Shown: positions 24,264 through 34,404, counted from the first letter of the stretch. The stretch is 64,000 nt of DNA from Prochilodus magdalenae (GCA_024036415.1 JAMWET010000950.1:725001-789000); one strand, 5' to 3'. Numbers and translations are program-made. The notes: a model not told the origin generated them from the letters alone.

Positions 24264-27200
24264 GTACGGCTAAGTGTGCGAGAGGACAAGGGTAGAAGAG
24301 CAGCATGTGGGCCAAGCGGCTGCAGGGAAAGAGGAGTAGAGTAACAGGACATCTCAGGTCAATCTGCGGTCAGGGTCTAGAATGTTCTGTGGGTTGATGT
24401 ACTGATTATAAAGGGGCACAGTACGAAATACTGGCACAGAAAAAAGAAACCTTAATGAATAGAAATGGAACTAAGCCTATACTCCAGTTCTGGTATCAGC
24501 CCGACTCCAGCAGAAAGTCCGAGGAAAAACAACAACAATTTTTGAAAGGTGTCTATATAACTGATTCATAACACATTACATGAACACTAAAATGAATAAA
24601 CATAAATCATATATGTTTACATAATATAAATATGGACTATTATGTCATTTTACTGACATGAACTTTTTCCAAATATTTCATTATTTATTTAAAATTCTTA
24701 TTTATTTATTTTGACGGCATTATTCTCAGTCATTACATGTTTTGACATTTTGGCACTTTCAGCTTGTAATAATTTGGATTACTTGAATATTTATTGCATG
24801 GCATCCCAATTTACTATATGAACAGTAAATTACTCATAGTATGGTGGAGGGTCTCACTGCATAGCCTTGGGAATCGACATAGATTAATTTACATTGCTCT
24901 GCACTTTATGGTCTATTAGGTCTTGCACAGTTAAGAGTCCTATTTTCAGTTTTGGAAACTTTTAGTTTTTTCCTTATTTTTTTTTACTGTGCCCTTATGT
25001 ACATATGTTATGTTCAGACATGCCTCCAGTAAAAAATGAACTTGCTCTTGGTTACTTTAACTAGAAATCGCAGAGAAAAAAATGGAACAACATCTGTGGT
25101 TTTGTATGTTGGTTTGTTGAGTGTTTATTAGTGCAAATTAAAAGTGGTATTTTTAGATTATTGTTTGAGCTGAGTTGTTTTGTGGAGTGAGCTGTGCTGT
25201 AGGCTGGTAGACCAAGTTGTATTATTGGCTGAGCTGTGCCATGGGCTGAGTTGTATTGTTGGCTGAGCTGTGCTGTGAGCTGAGTTGTATTGTTGGCTGA
25301 GCTGTGCTGTGAGCTGAGTTGTAGTGTTGGCTGAGCTGTGCTGTGAGCTGAGTTGTATTGTTGGCTGAGCTGTGCTGTGAGCTGAGTTGTAGTGTTGGCT
25401 GAGCTGTGCTGTGAGCTGAGTTGTATTGTTGGCTGAGCTGTGCTGTGAGCTGAGTTGTAGTGTTGGCTGAGCTGTGCTGTGAGCTGAGCTGTATTGTTGG
25501 CTGAGCTGTGCTGTGAGCTGAGTTGTAGTGTTGGCTGAGCTGTGCTGTGAGCTGAGTTGTAGTGTTGGCTGAGCTGTGCTCTGAGCTGAGTTGTAGTGTT
25601 GGCTGAGCTGTGCTGTGAGCTGAGTTGTATTGTTGGCTGAGCTGTGCTGTGAGCTGAGTTGTATTGTTGGCTGAGCTGTGCTGTGAGCTGAGTTGTAGTG
25701 TTGGCTGAGCTGTGCTGTGAGCTGAGTTGTATTGTTGGCTGAGCTGTGCTGTGAGCTGAGTTGTAGTGTTGGCTGAGCTGTGCTGTGAGCTGAGTTGTAT
25801 TGTTGGCTGAGCTGTGCTGTGAGCTGAGTTGTATTGTTGGCTGAGCTGTGCTGTGAGCTGAGTTGTATTGTTGGCTGAGCTGTGCTGTGAGCTGAGTTGT
25901 AGTGTTGGCTGAGCTGTGCTGTGAGCTGAGTTGTAGTGTTGGCTGAGCTGTGCTGAGCTGTGCTGTGAGCTGAGTTGTAGTGTTGGCTGAGCTGTGCTGT
26001 GAGCTGAGTTGTAGTGTTGGCTGAGCTGTGCTCTGAGCTGAGTTGTATTGTTGGCTGAGCTGTGCTGTGAGCTGAGTTGTATTGCTGGCTGAGCTGTGCT
26101 GTGAGCTGAGTTGTATTGTTGGCTGAGCTGTGCTGTGAGCTGAGTTGTATTGTTGGCTGAGCTGTGCTGTGAGCTGAGTTGTATTGCTGGCTGAGCTGTG
26201 CTGTGAGCTGAGTTGTATTGTTGGCTGAGCTGTGCTGTGAGCTGAGTTGTATTGTTGGCTGAGCTGTGCTGTGAGCTGAGCTGTAGTGTTGGCTGAGCTG
26301 TGCTGTGAGCTGAGTTGTATTGTTGGCTGAGCTGTGCTCTGAGCTGAGTTGTATTGTTGGCTGAGCTGTGCTGTGAGCTGAGTTGTAGTGTTGGCTGAGC
26401 TGTGCTGTGAGCTGAGTTGTAGTGTTGGCTGAGCTGTGCTGTGAGCTGAGTTGTAGTGTTGGCTGAGCTGTGCTGTGAGCTGAGTTGTATTGTTGGCTGA
26501 GCTGTGCTGTGAGCTGAGTTGTATTGTTGGCTGAGCTGTGCTGTGAGCTGAGTTGTATTGTTGGCTGAGCTGTGCTGTGAGCTGAGTTGTAGTGTTGGCT
26601 GAGCTGTGCTATGAGCTGAGCTGTATTGTTGGCTGAGCTGTGCTGTGAGCTGAGCTGTATTGTTGGCTGAGCTGTGCTGTGAGCTGAGCTGTAGTGTTGG
26701 CTGAGCTGTGCTGTGGCCTGAGTTGTATTGCTGGCTGAGCTGTGCTGTGAGCTGAGTTGTAGTGTTGGCTGAGCTGTGCTATGAGCTGAGCTGTATTGTT
26801 GGCTGAGCTGTGCTGTGAGCTGAGTTGTATTGTTGGCTGAGCTGTGCTGTGAGCGGAGCTGTAGTGTTGGCTGAGCTGTGCTGTGGCCTGAGTTGTATTG
26901 TTGGCTGAGCTGTGCTGTGAGCTGAGCTGTATTGTTGGCTGAGCTGTGCTGTGGCCTGAGTTGTATTGTTGGCTGAGCTGTGCTGTGGGTTGAGCTGTGC
27001 AGCAGGCATTCTGGTGTGCCAGTGTGTGTGGCCACATGTGCGTGAACTGTGTGTGTGAGTAAGTGGGTGTGCATGCTGTGGCCTCCAGGTGCTGGACAGT
27101 GAGAAGCAGTGGTGGTTGCTGAGGAACCGCAGCGGTCAGCTGGGCTATGTGCCCTGCAACGTGCTGGAGGAGGTCAAAGAGGGAGAGCCGCAGTATAACC

Positions 27201-30200
27201 GCGCTGCTCTCTTCAACAGCCAGGTACACTGTTTCTTTCTATACCCTTATACAACTCTCTCTCCCTCTCTCACTCCTCTACCAACCTTCTCATTCATTAT
27301 TAACACTTTGCAAATACACAGCCACCACCATGTGGCAGGTATATAGCCTTTCTTTCTATCTCTCTCTCTCTCTCTCTCTCTCTCCTTCTTCCTGTCTCAC
27401 ACTCTCTCTTACTCTGCAGGCAGCAAACCCGTACAAAGCTACCTCTCCCCCTGCCTCGGTAAATCATGACGAGAGTGTGGAGATGAATAAATCGTCGTGG
27501 GACAAAGACAGTGCGTAACTCCTCTTATCTGTGCTGTGTAGAAGTTGTGAGATAGAGGAAGGAGTGAGTGAGTGAGAGCAGGTGGGGAAATGCAGTGAAG
27601 TGGCACATGGCGGGAGAGTGCTGCTATATACATGGACTGCATCCTGTCCCAAGAATTCATCACTCTGCTCAATGGCAATCTGAAGCACCATGTCATTTTC
27701 CCCATCTTCTCTCTGTCTTGCTTCCATTCTTTGTCATCTCTATCTTAATTTAATTCAATTGGCCTATCCAGACTTCTTTAGATCCTTATTCCTTTAGATG
27801 GATGAATAGATGTACAGATGAATGAATGAATGAATGAATGGATGGATGGATAAATGGATGTACTTTACTGATCTTTATAGAAATGTGGGTGTTCTTTTGT
27901 AGTGCTGGAGGGTTGGACAAGCCTTACAGAACATTGCCAACCTGCTATTGCACACATTAGTAGAGCAATGTTTAAAAATGTTTAATCCAATTTTCTTTCC
28001 GAAAATGGGCCTGGTAAATCAAAAATCAATTTAAAAATGAATTGGGTGGACATTGGGGACATGTTGCTTTAAGGCTACCTTGTCCAATAATGAAAAGAAA
28101 CAAAGGTTTATGAAGGAAACCAGATTACTTACCTAATAGTATTTAGTTGGAGTAATTAGGTAAATGGTTGATCTTTTAGTGCTATAAATGCTAAAAAAGA
28201 GAATTCAATTTTCTTTGCTTACATAATAAAGCCTTACACAATAAAACCTTCTGGGGTAATGTTTTGCTTACCTAAACACCAAACAATTATGTAAAACCAC
28301 AAAAAAGGTAGCCAGGTAAAATTATGCTAACATACAGAAATAGAATAAAGTAACTTCCAAATAACAGTAACAGTTGTTTATTTAATAAATATGTAAATAT
28401 ACTGGTGTCTGACTGCTATATGGTATGGCTTCTGGCCTCTTAAACTGCTTACATACACATTAAATACTGTAAACAATTTCCAAAATAAACAAATGTACAA
28501 AATTGTTCTAAATTTAAAAAAAAATCTAAATGAAAAATGAAAACAACAACTGCAGTGACCTCAGCCATGACTGCTCCATCTCATTACTAGCCAAATCCAT
28601 TCCACTATCAGACAATGCTGCTTCAAGGCAAAAATCTCCTATTTCAGTATGAGATAAAAATGACTTATATGATACTGAATATTAAAAAATGACCTTCACA
28701 CTTTTCTCAGAGAGGTTGTCTGGTGCAGTAAAGTACACCATTCACACCATGACAAAAAGGGCTTAAAAACTTCCACCAGGAGACCAAACTTGTTTTTGGT
28801 TTATTTAAATGTTTCCACTCATTATTAACCCTTTCATAAGCAATACATTTATACTGTGTTATTATAAAGTGAAGAAAAAATCAGCTTGCTGTTTCCAGTT
28901 TAAAAGGGAACAGGCTGGACATACTTACCCACATTCTATAAAGCTTGCCCAACCTGGCAGCAGTCACTACAGAAGAATACATCTGTAGGTGGAGCATGGA
29001 GAGATTTATAGGTTGTCTACAGTTATGTGATTCCAATGATGTGCAAAAATCCAAATGGAGGACAGGAAATGAAAAACAGAATGGATAAGATGGATGCAGC
29101 CCTGTACTTTGGCTAGTTTAGACAAACATTCAGTGCTGAGGAGTTTTAGCATTCTGGCACCTGCTGCTGCTGCTGGAATGGGAAATCTGGCGAATAACAA
29201 GCTGACTTCAGCTTTGTGTGTTCAGGAGGAATGGGATACTGTATGCTGCACAGTTCATATGTGGGTGTGCGCTGGTAGAGATTTGAAAGAACAACTATAA
29301 GCAAAACCAATAACACAAATTCAAAGAGGCTGGTAAACAGGAAGCAGACTTCAGTCACATCCTGACTGTAGATGAGTTGTTGCAAGTCATTTTTACTGCC
29401 ATTTTTCAGTCAATTCCTGCATTTTCCCTGGTCATGAACAGCATCTTTTGTTACTTAATGCAACCCTTATTACTTTTCTTTACCACCCTTCTTTTCAGAT
29501 CGATTTTGAGCAACTGTAAACGTACTTATTCTGAGAGCCCGTGATAATGCTTCCTATGTAGAAAATCAATTCCTGCCATCCATCAGCAATGCAGCGATGT
29601 GACGTCTTTTGCAAACAACCTATTGAGTAAGCGTTATTGGTATAACCAAACACTGAAATAATGCGCACAGAGAGATTTAAAGCTGAGGCTGAATTACACA
29701 GTTTAGAAACATTAAAACAGAATGAAAGACAGAAATCTGTTCCTTCTTTTTCAAACTGTTTTTTCGCTTTTCAGATCGTACCCAGCAGAAGGAGATGAAT
29801 GATGAGCTTTTGAAGAGAATCACGGACAGTAGGGCTCAGCCTCCTGCTCGCAACTTCCGGGTGGAAAATTCCGTCAGAACGGCTCCCATTACCAACCAAT
29901 CTCAGCCCTTTGAGGTCCATGCCTGGCTCATTGCCAAGGGCTTCTCCAGGCCGTGAGTGCTGCCCTGTTTACATGCTGTTGCCTGTGTATGCATTTGTGG
30001 GAATGTATGTATGACTCAATCAACAACCTTAAAAAGGGTTGGCTGAAAAATCTACCCAGTGGTGAAAGGGTGATTGATTTTCCACTCCCACCATATGCAG
30101 TTTATTAGCCTATAACTGTTTGGTGTCTGAAATCTGCATCTTTAGTATTGCACTAGAGCTACGAGGCGCATGTTGCTAACAAGTTGGCGACACATAGCCA

Positions 30201-31206
30201 CGTAAGCAAGGCTCGGGATTACTAACACACTATGATTTTTGCACGATGACTCTTGACTAGCCCCTCGGCTGTTTACATTTCGAATGTAACGATGAAGGCG
30301 CTGTATGTTAAAGGTAACTAGCCACGTCACATCCATTTTAATTAATTTCAGTTCCAAACAATGAAATAATAGTAAAACACATAAATGCAGTTTTTATGAG
30401 CATATTCCCAAAATGGACTACTGAAATGCCCGTTGTGTAAATAACGTAAAAAAAATGTATTATTCTATATCAATATCTATTGATTGTAAATGGATTTGTA
30501 GTTACGTAATTATTTCTGTGCACCTTTTCACAATCTGTATATGTCTGGAAGACTAAGTATTTCAAAGCTATCTGTTTAAATATATTTTCTGCAAAACAGG
30601 TTTTCCAGGTTTTATTTTGGTTTTTACTTTGGTTTATATCCCTACATATACAGTATGTATACAGTATGTACTTTGCATATGAAACACATATTTGGACACA
30701 TTGTTTGTGGCCTTTTTAAAGGCAGTTTTATGAGAAGGACCCTAAAGTCAGTGCTGCTTTAAGACGATACCTTCCATTGTTTAATTACTGAGGCCATTTT
30801 AGTGAACTTGCTCTTGAGAACAGAGTGCTCTCTGTCTGTTTCAGGGTAGTAGACTGTCTGGGTATTCTGACTGGAGCTCAGCTTTTTTCTCTGAGTAAGG
30901 ATGAACTGAAGGCAGTGTGTGGTGAAGAGGGCTCTCGGGTCTTCAGCCAGATCAGCGTGCAGAAGGCCCAGATAGAGGTCAGCGACTCAGAGAGCCACAA
31001 AGACATCATCCACATTGTTAAAGCTTAATTAACAACACAACTGCTCATGAGAAAGCACACTAAAAACACATGCCTAATCAGCGCAGATAAGCTTGGTTAA
31101 ACTTCTCTCTATATTCGTTCTCTTTCAGAGGAACTGTGGCAACTCGGAGTTGGAGGAAATAATGAGGCGACGGCAGCAGGAGGTGGACGCTTCTACTTGG
31201 GACTGA
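24170..31206 (+). CDS. eps8l3: EPS8-like protein, C-terminal six exons (SH3 + SAM/PNT effector module)
   Basis: Six exons (24170-24263, 27089-27223, 27420-27510, 29775-29952, 30845-30977, 31129-31206) join in one frame to encode the last 235 residues of an EPS8-family adaptor. In this family an N-terminal PTB domain, an SH3 domain that prefers PxxDY ligands such as Abi proteins, and a C-terminal effector region couple receptor tyrosine kinases to actin and Rac. The SH3 shows [15 protein letters not shown], then [16 protein letters not shown] and the NVL end. The effector shows [17 protein letters not shown] and [12 protein letters not shown]. The WWL-x-x-N and VLD-x-x-K pattern resembles EPS8L3. 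The linker ([16 protein letters not shown]) also resembles EPS8L2, so the paralogue is uncertain and the symbol is provisional. All junctions are AG/GT and phase-compatible. The PTB-domain exons were not found upstream in the window. Confidence 0.88.
24264..25165 (+). other. intron, 5' part
   Basis: AT-rich intron between the two SH3 exons. The whole intron spans 24264-27088, and its 3' two thirds are the 34-bp minisatellite. No exon-like segment or repeat family was recognised in this 5' part. Confidence 0.6.
25166..26999 (+). repeat. 34-bp minisatellite, about 54 copies, switch-region-like
   Basis: The unit, starting at GCTGAGCTGTGCTGTGAGCT and continuing GAGTTGTATTGTTG, is 34 bp. It contains two GAGCTG and is 13 G, 13 T, 4 A, 4 C on the sense strand of the EPS8-like gene. 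Copies differ mainly at a T/G position (TATTG or TAGTG), a GCTGTG/GCTCTG site, and GTTG/GCTG. One unit near 25950 carries a 10-bp internal duplication. Edge copies are the most diverged. From 26600 to 26960 a five-unit (170-bp) higher-order repeat is visible: the variant GCTATGAGC at 26608 and 26778, and GTGGCCTGAG at 26713 and 26883. The array ends about 90 bases before the next acceptor. Confidence 0.97.
27089..27223 (+). CDS. eps8l3: EPS8-like exon: second half of SH3 domain
   Basis: Phase 0 at both ends, 45 codons, with acceptor GTGGCCTCCAG and donor GTACAC. It starts [20 protein letters not shown] and continues VPCNVLEEV. The tandem Trp pair, Gly-Tyr-Val-Pro and Asn-x-Leu are the standard SH3 ligand-groove and 3-10 helix positions. 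It ends with a charged stretch and ALFNSQ. Confidence 0.92.
27357..27383 (+). repeat. (TC)n run in intron polypyrimidine tract
   Basis: A pure TC run within the 196-bp intron between 27223 and 27420, upstream of the acceptor ACTCTGCAG. It extends the pyrimidine tract of this short intron. Confidence 0.9.
27420..27510 (+). CDS. eps8l3: EPS8-like exon: proline/serine linker
   Basis: Starts in phase 0 with [14 protein letters not shown] and ends [13 protein letters not shown] plus one base of a split codon. Ending at 27510 with donor GTGCGT is required to keep the downstream frame. The better-looking GTAACT four bases later would shift the next exon into a stop within about ten codons. The low-complexity linker is typical between SH3 and effector modules in this family. 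Confidence 0.8.
27511..29774 (+). other. intron with tetranucleotide repeats
   Basis: A 2.26-kb intron. A GATG/GAAT/GGAT tetranucleotide tract occupies 27797-27860. The rest is AT-rich with no recognisable exon. Open frames at 29.0-29.4 kb lack domains. The acceptor at the 3' end is TTTTTTCGCTTTTCAG. Confidence 0.6.
29775..29952 (+). CDS. eps8l3: EPS8-like exon: linker helix and start of effector module
   Basis: Encodes [27 protein letters not shown], then [16 protein letters not shown]. The first part matches the helix between SH3 and the C-terminal module in EPS8L2/EPS8, and the second is the first helix of the SAM/PNT-like domain (x-V-x-x-W-L-x-x-K-x-F-S). The donor is GTGAGT and the exon ends two bases into a proline codon, completed by the next exon. 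Confidence 0.9.
29953..30844 (+). other. intron, nothing recognised
   Basis: An 892-bp intron of AT-rich sequence with ordinary GTGAGT donor and CTGTTTCAG acceptor. No repeat family or RNA gene was seen. Confidence 0.6.
30845..30977 (+). CDS. eps8l3: EPS8-like exon: SAM/PNT-like effector core
   Basis: Encodes [20 protein letters not shown], then [15 protein letters not shown] and ISVQKAQIE, the most conserved stretch of the EPS8-family C-terminus. In EPS8 this region binds and caps actin, and how far that holds for this paralogue is unknown. The donor GTCAGC is weak. The frame stays open past it and would end at TAA 31026-31028, giving an alternative tail (see findings). Confidence 0.92.
31129..31206 (+). 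CDS. eps8l3: EPS8-like terminal exon
   Basis: The acceptor CTCTTTCAG precedes a phase 0 exon encoding [20 protein letters not shown] and ASTWD, with stop TGA at 31204-31206. SELxEIMxRRQ is the family's conserved C-terminal helix. The preceding intron is only 151 bp. Confidence 0.92.
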   Translation, partial: RNCGNSELEEIMRRRQQEVDASTWD

Positions 31207-31655
31207 TTGCCTTCAATCTGCCTGTCAATCAAAACCCAGTTCCATCCTGTCCTTTCAGCTCCACTGCTCCCCTAACACACTCCAACATTCACCACAGTGA
31301 GAATGAATAACTCAGTGAACTCTGTCACTAGACTATGTAATATTCCACATCTACTGCTAGTCGAACTGGGGGGTGTGGAATGGATTTTGAAGTTTGTTTA
31401 TGCTAATACTATATTATTTATTCCTATCTATTTGCACTGAATGTGTTTGAAAGTTGAAAAGGAGGATTATATGTATATAATGAAGACTGGATTTATATTT
31501 GGGGCTTTTCTTCCACAATTCTATGAAAATATATGTGAATATTTACAGAAATATTTCTAATAACCTGTACCTTATATGATTATCTGGTGCATTATCAGTG
31601 TGAGCATATGGCTGCTTGTATATGTAACACAATAAAGATTTCAGCAGGGTCACTG
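31207..31655 (+). other. 3'UTR of the EPS8-like gene
   Basis: Follows the TGA at 31204-31206. It extends to the polyadenylation signal at 31631 and a probable cleavage site about 15-25 bases downstream, before a GT-rich stretch (CACTGTGTCTTTTGT). The exact end is inferred. Confidence 0.65.
31631..31636 (+). promoter_or_regulatory. polyadenylation signal AATAAA
   Basis: Canonical hexamer 425 bases after the stop codon of the EPS8-like gene, followed by a GT-rich downstream element. Confidence 0.75.
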
Positions 31656-31729
31656 TGTCTTTTGTAAGAGGTAGAATAAAACACGTTTTGAGGCTTTGGT
31701 TGGTTTGACATAAATGTAAATGAACTGTA

Positions 31730-32575
31730 AAGCAAACGTCTGCCCCAGAAATAATTCAGAATTCAACAGTAAAAGCATTTTTTTTAATTGAGCTTTTTAA
31801 AAAAAAACTAAAGCCTGATGTACCTATCCTACACATATACCTTAAACAATGTAAGTGCATTTTTGGAATTACCTTTTGGATTTCTCCATCGATTACTTAT
31901 AACATGTGTATCTATGTCAAAATTATAGACAAACACAATCTAACTAAATGAATAACTCACAAAAATTGCACTTTTCATACTTTTTATCAAGCACACAGTG
32001 GAGGCTAGAAAATATAAGAGAATTTCTGTGTTAATGACTCCAAGATAATGGTCGAAATATGTTTCAAGGAAGGAGATGGGATTGAAACTGTAGGTATCAT
32101 GGTTGATTTGCCTATTAAATAAAATCAGAAGACCTCAGGAGATGTGTTATAGGGACACCTGAAGCTGGAAAAAGGCTATAAAAGCTTTAGACTTGGAGGT
32201 ATAACAGCCCATGGCTAGACAAACTGTGTACATAGCAAGAAAATTCAGGACTGTTGCTACTTGCCCTTGGAGTCATCATCCTGTTACAATCACTCCAAGA
32301 GTACACAAGGCAATCCAAGGTGAGAAAGAACACCAGAAAAAAAGGCAAAAGACCCACAAAAGACTACATAAACCTTTGTTCATGTGTTCACTATCAGAAA
32401 ACCACTGAACAAGAACAGTGTCTATTGAAGGACATCAGAATAAGTTTTGCCTGAGACCACCTGGATGTTCCGTTTTTGACTACTGGATCACATTCAGATT
32501 TTACTTGACCCCATGAGGCACTGTGTTCAGAATATGATCAGACCACTCACACCACATTCGAAGGTGGTTAGAAAC
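31730..32575 (+). mobile_element. fossil Tc1-class transposon
   Basis: Contains AAATTATAGACAAACACAAT (about 31920), the leader landmark also seen in the 7.5-kb fossil. It then has ACCTGAAGCTGGAAAAAGGC (about 32157), AGGACTGTTGCTACTTGCCC (about 32247), GAAAACCACTGAACAAGAAC (about 32396) and GACCACCTGGATGTTCCG (about 32454). These follow the order of a Tc1-class transposase gene as I know it (HTH region, linker, the stretch before the first catalytic Asp). The second half of the gene is missing or unrecognisable. It inserted or survived about 75 bases beyond the EPS8-like 3'UTR. Confidence 0.6.
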
Positions 32576-33198
32576 GGATCTGGCCTCCATTTAGTGAGTG
32601 TAAATAGAATGTGTTGATCTGTATAGTATTACTTGAGCAGAAATGCATCTGTTTGGCACTGACTAGTGAGTGAGAGGATAAACAATGAAACGAAAGATGC
32701 GGGACATGAGAGAATGAAGGAAGCCCCAAACCGACAGCCCACATGCATACCAGGCTGATTAAAGCTTCCAAGCCCAGCTTGTCCACTTGTATCATAATTA
32801 GGGTAAAACACTGCAAAACACTGGATATGCAAATTAGTGAAACATGTAAATGGTATCTGGCCCATACTCACGGTTTCAATAGCGGGAGAAAGTGGTAGAA
32901 ATTATACTGCTGATCAGAACCAGGTTATGGCAGCTTGAGAGTAGTAGTTTCCATACATTTGACAAGGGTTCTATAAGTTACCACCTAAGGGCCATTTACA
33001 TTTACATTCACATGCCTTGACCACAAGCATCTTAAAGCACTGTAAAAGCTTAGCAGTGCAAAGCAAAGTTTCAAAACATTTAGAGTCATTGTTTTTATCA
33101 CTACCATGTTCTGTAACCTACAATGTTTCAATAATTTCAACTAAATTTAAATACCTTATCTCAAATGTTGTTGTTTTTTCAATTTTCAACACTATATG
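32576..33198. other. non-coding, nothing recognised
   Basis: No gene, named repeat or RNA gene seen. Minus-strand open frames at 32.57-32.87 kb overlap in two phases and look random. Confidence 0.4.
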
Positions 33199-33376
33199 AT
33201 TGGTGTAGCTCAGTGGATAACAGCACTACCAGAGAGTCACCACCACATGTGGGAGACTGGGGTTCGAATCCTAGTCTGGACAAGACTCGTAACACTACAT
33301 TGGTCTACCTGTAATATGATTAACCTTGTAAGTCGCTCTGGATAGGAACATCAGCTAAATGTCGTAAATGTAAATA
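33199..33376 (+). mobile_element. tRNA-derived SINE
   Basis: The head contains an A box (TGGTGTAGCTCAGTGGATAA, about 33201) and a B box (GGTTCGAATCC, 33261-33271), the internal RNA polymerase III promoter of a tRNA-like gene. The tail GTAAGTCGCTCTGGATAGGA followed by AACATCAGCTAAATGTCGTA and AAATGTAAAT is the LINE-derived 3' end shared by many teleost SINEs. It is about 178 bp and close to full length. It does not form a proper tRNA (extra bases between the boxes, no acceptor stem with the tail). Confidence 0.85.
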
Positions 33377-34404
33377 CTGACATTGTTACACCGCTTGCCT
33401 TGTGCATGATGAATGAATGTTGTGGGATGTAAATGGGACATGAGGTTGACTGGAAATAAAAAGGAGAGGGCATACTGTCAGCAGACCTAGGTTCTAAAAG
33501 GACAATTAATGTGATGAAAAAGGCCATTTTCAGCAGATGATGGTGAGCTGGCTTCTGCGTCAGCAGCACATTACATAAGCTCAGCGCATCTTCAATCATG
33601 ATCCTTGTCAGAGAAACGACTAGGTTGCCAAGGCCATCATCATGCAGTTGTTCTTCACAGCCCAGGACGAGAAACCTGACACTCTCCCTCTGTAAGCCAT
33701 AAAGATGGCATTTAAACTTTACAAAGATCTCCAGACGGGATGTCTTTAGTTCTGACTGGCAGCTTCTCCGCTTCCCCTCACAGTGGACATGTAACCCTGG
33801 CTTTCACTTTGTCATGTTACTTTAGTTCTCGCCTAGATGGTGAATGCATCAGTGCGTATTGTCCTGTGTTCAGTATGAGCCAGAGTGATCTCCGCCATTT
33901 CTTTTGTGCGCCCTGTCACCAGTGCACTCGACCGGAGGAGCCAGCAAAAGTGGTCACATATTGTCACTGCGATTCCTGGCAGGAAGCCATGCTTAATGAT
34001 GGGATTTTCCACTGAGAACATCAAAGCAAGGATAAATATCCAGTTCAGCGGAGTCTGCGGCAGAACAATGACCATAAGGCACATGCAGTGAGCCTGATAT
34101 TTGGAGGTGCAACAATTCTATATGGTTAGCTTGAAGGGATTGAGATGATCCACAGCTGCAAATAGAGTCAGAACATCACACGCTTACACAGACGCCCAGT
34201 CAGTGGAGCTCAAAGAATACAAAAATGAAGGGCAAAACAGTATCAAAACAACATCAATAATATTAGAATTATTTTTTTCTTAGTTTTAAACATTTCGATG
34301 ATATGTGACCAATATGTGTTAAATTATGTGTAACTACCAATATGCAAATATATCAAGGATATCAGCTTTAGACCCATCACCCACAGAGCTACACAAAATG
34401 TCAG
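33377..34404. other. non-coding; possible conserved block at 33.66-34.05 kb
   Basis: No gene recognised. 33660-34050 is balanced in composition and non-repetitive, with overlapping open frames on both strands but no domain. It may be a conserved non-coding element, which is inference only. Confidence 0.3.

Noticed and set aside
25158..27074. 638-codon minus-strand ORF as a Gln/Ser/Thr-rich protein gene
   Set aside because: It is the antisense of a 34-bp minisatellite whose unit lacks stops in all three minus phases. The start lies in unique flank, no domain exists outside the repeat, and the overlapping second-phase ORFs (26609-27229, 26779-27009) show the same artefact.
31021..31128. treating TAA 31026 as the normal end of the EPS8-like protein
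   Set aside because: Splicing to 31129 adds the family's conserved SELEEIM helix in phase and reaches a stop followed by a good 3'UTR. The read-through form is kept only as a possible isoform.
33199..33271. a functional tRNA gene
   Set aside because: A and B boxes are present, but the spacing between them and the lack of a matching acceptor stem do not give a cloverleaf. The 3' tail is the SINE/LINE tail.
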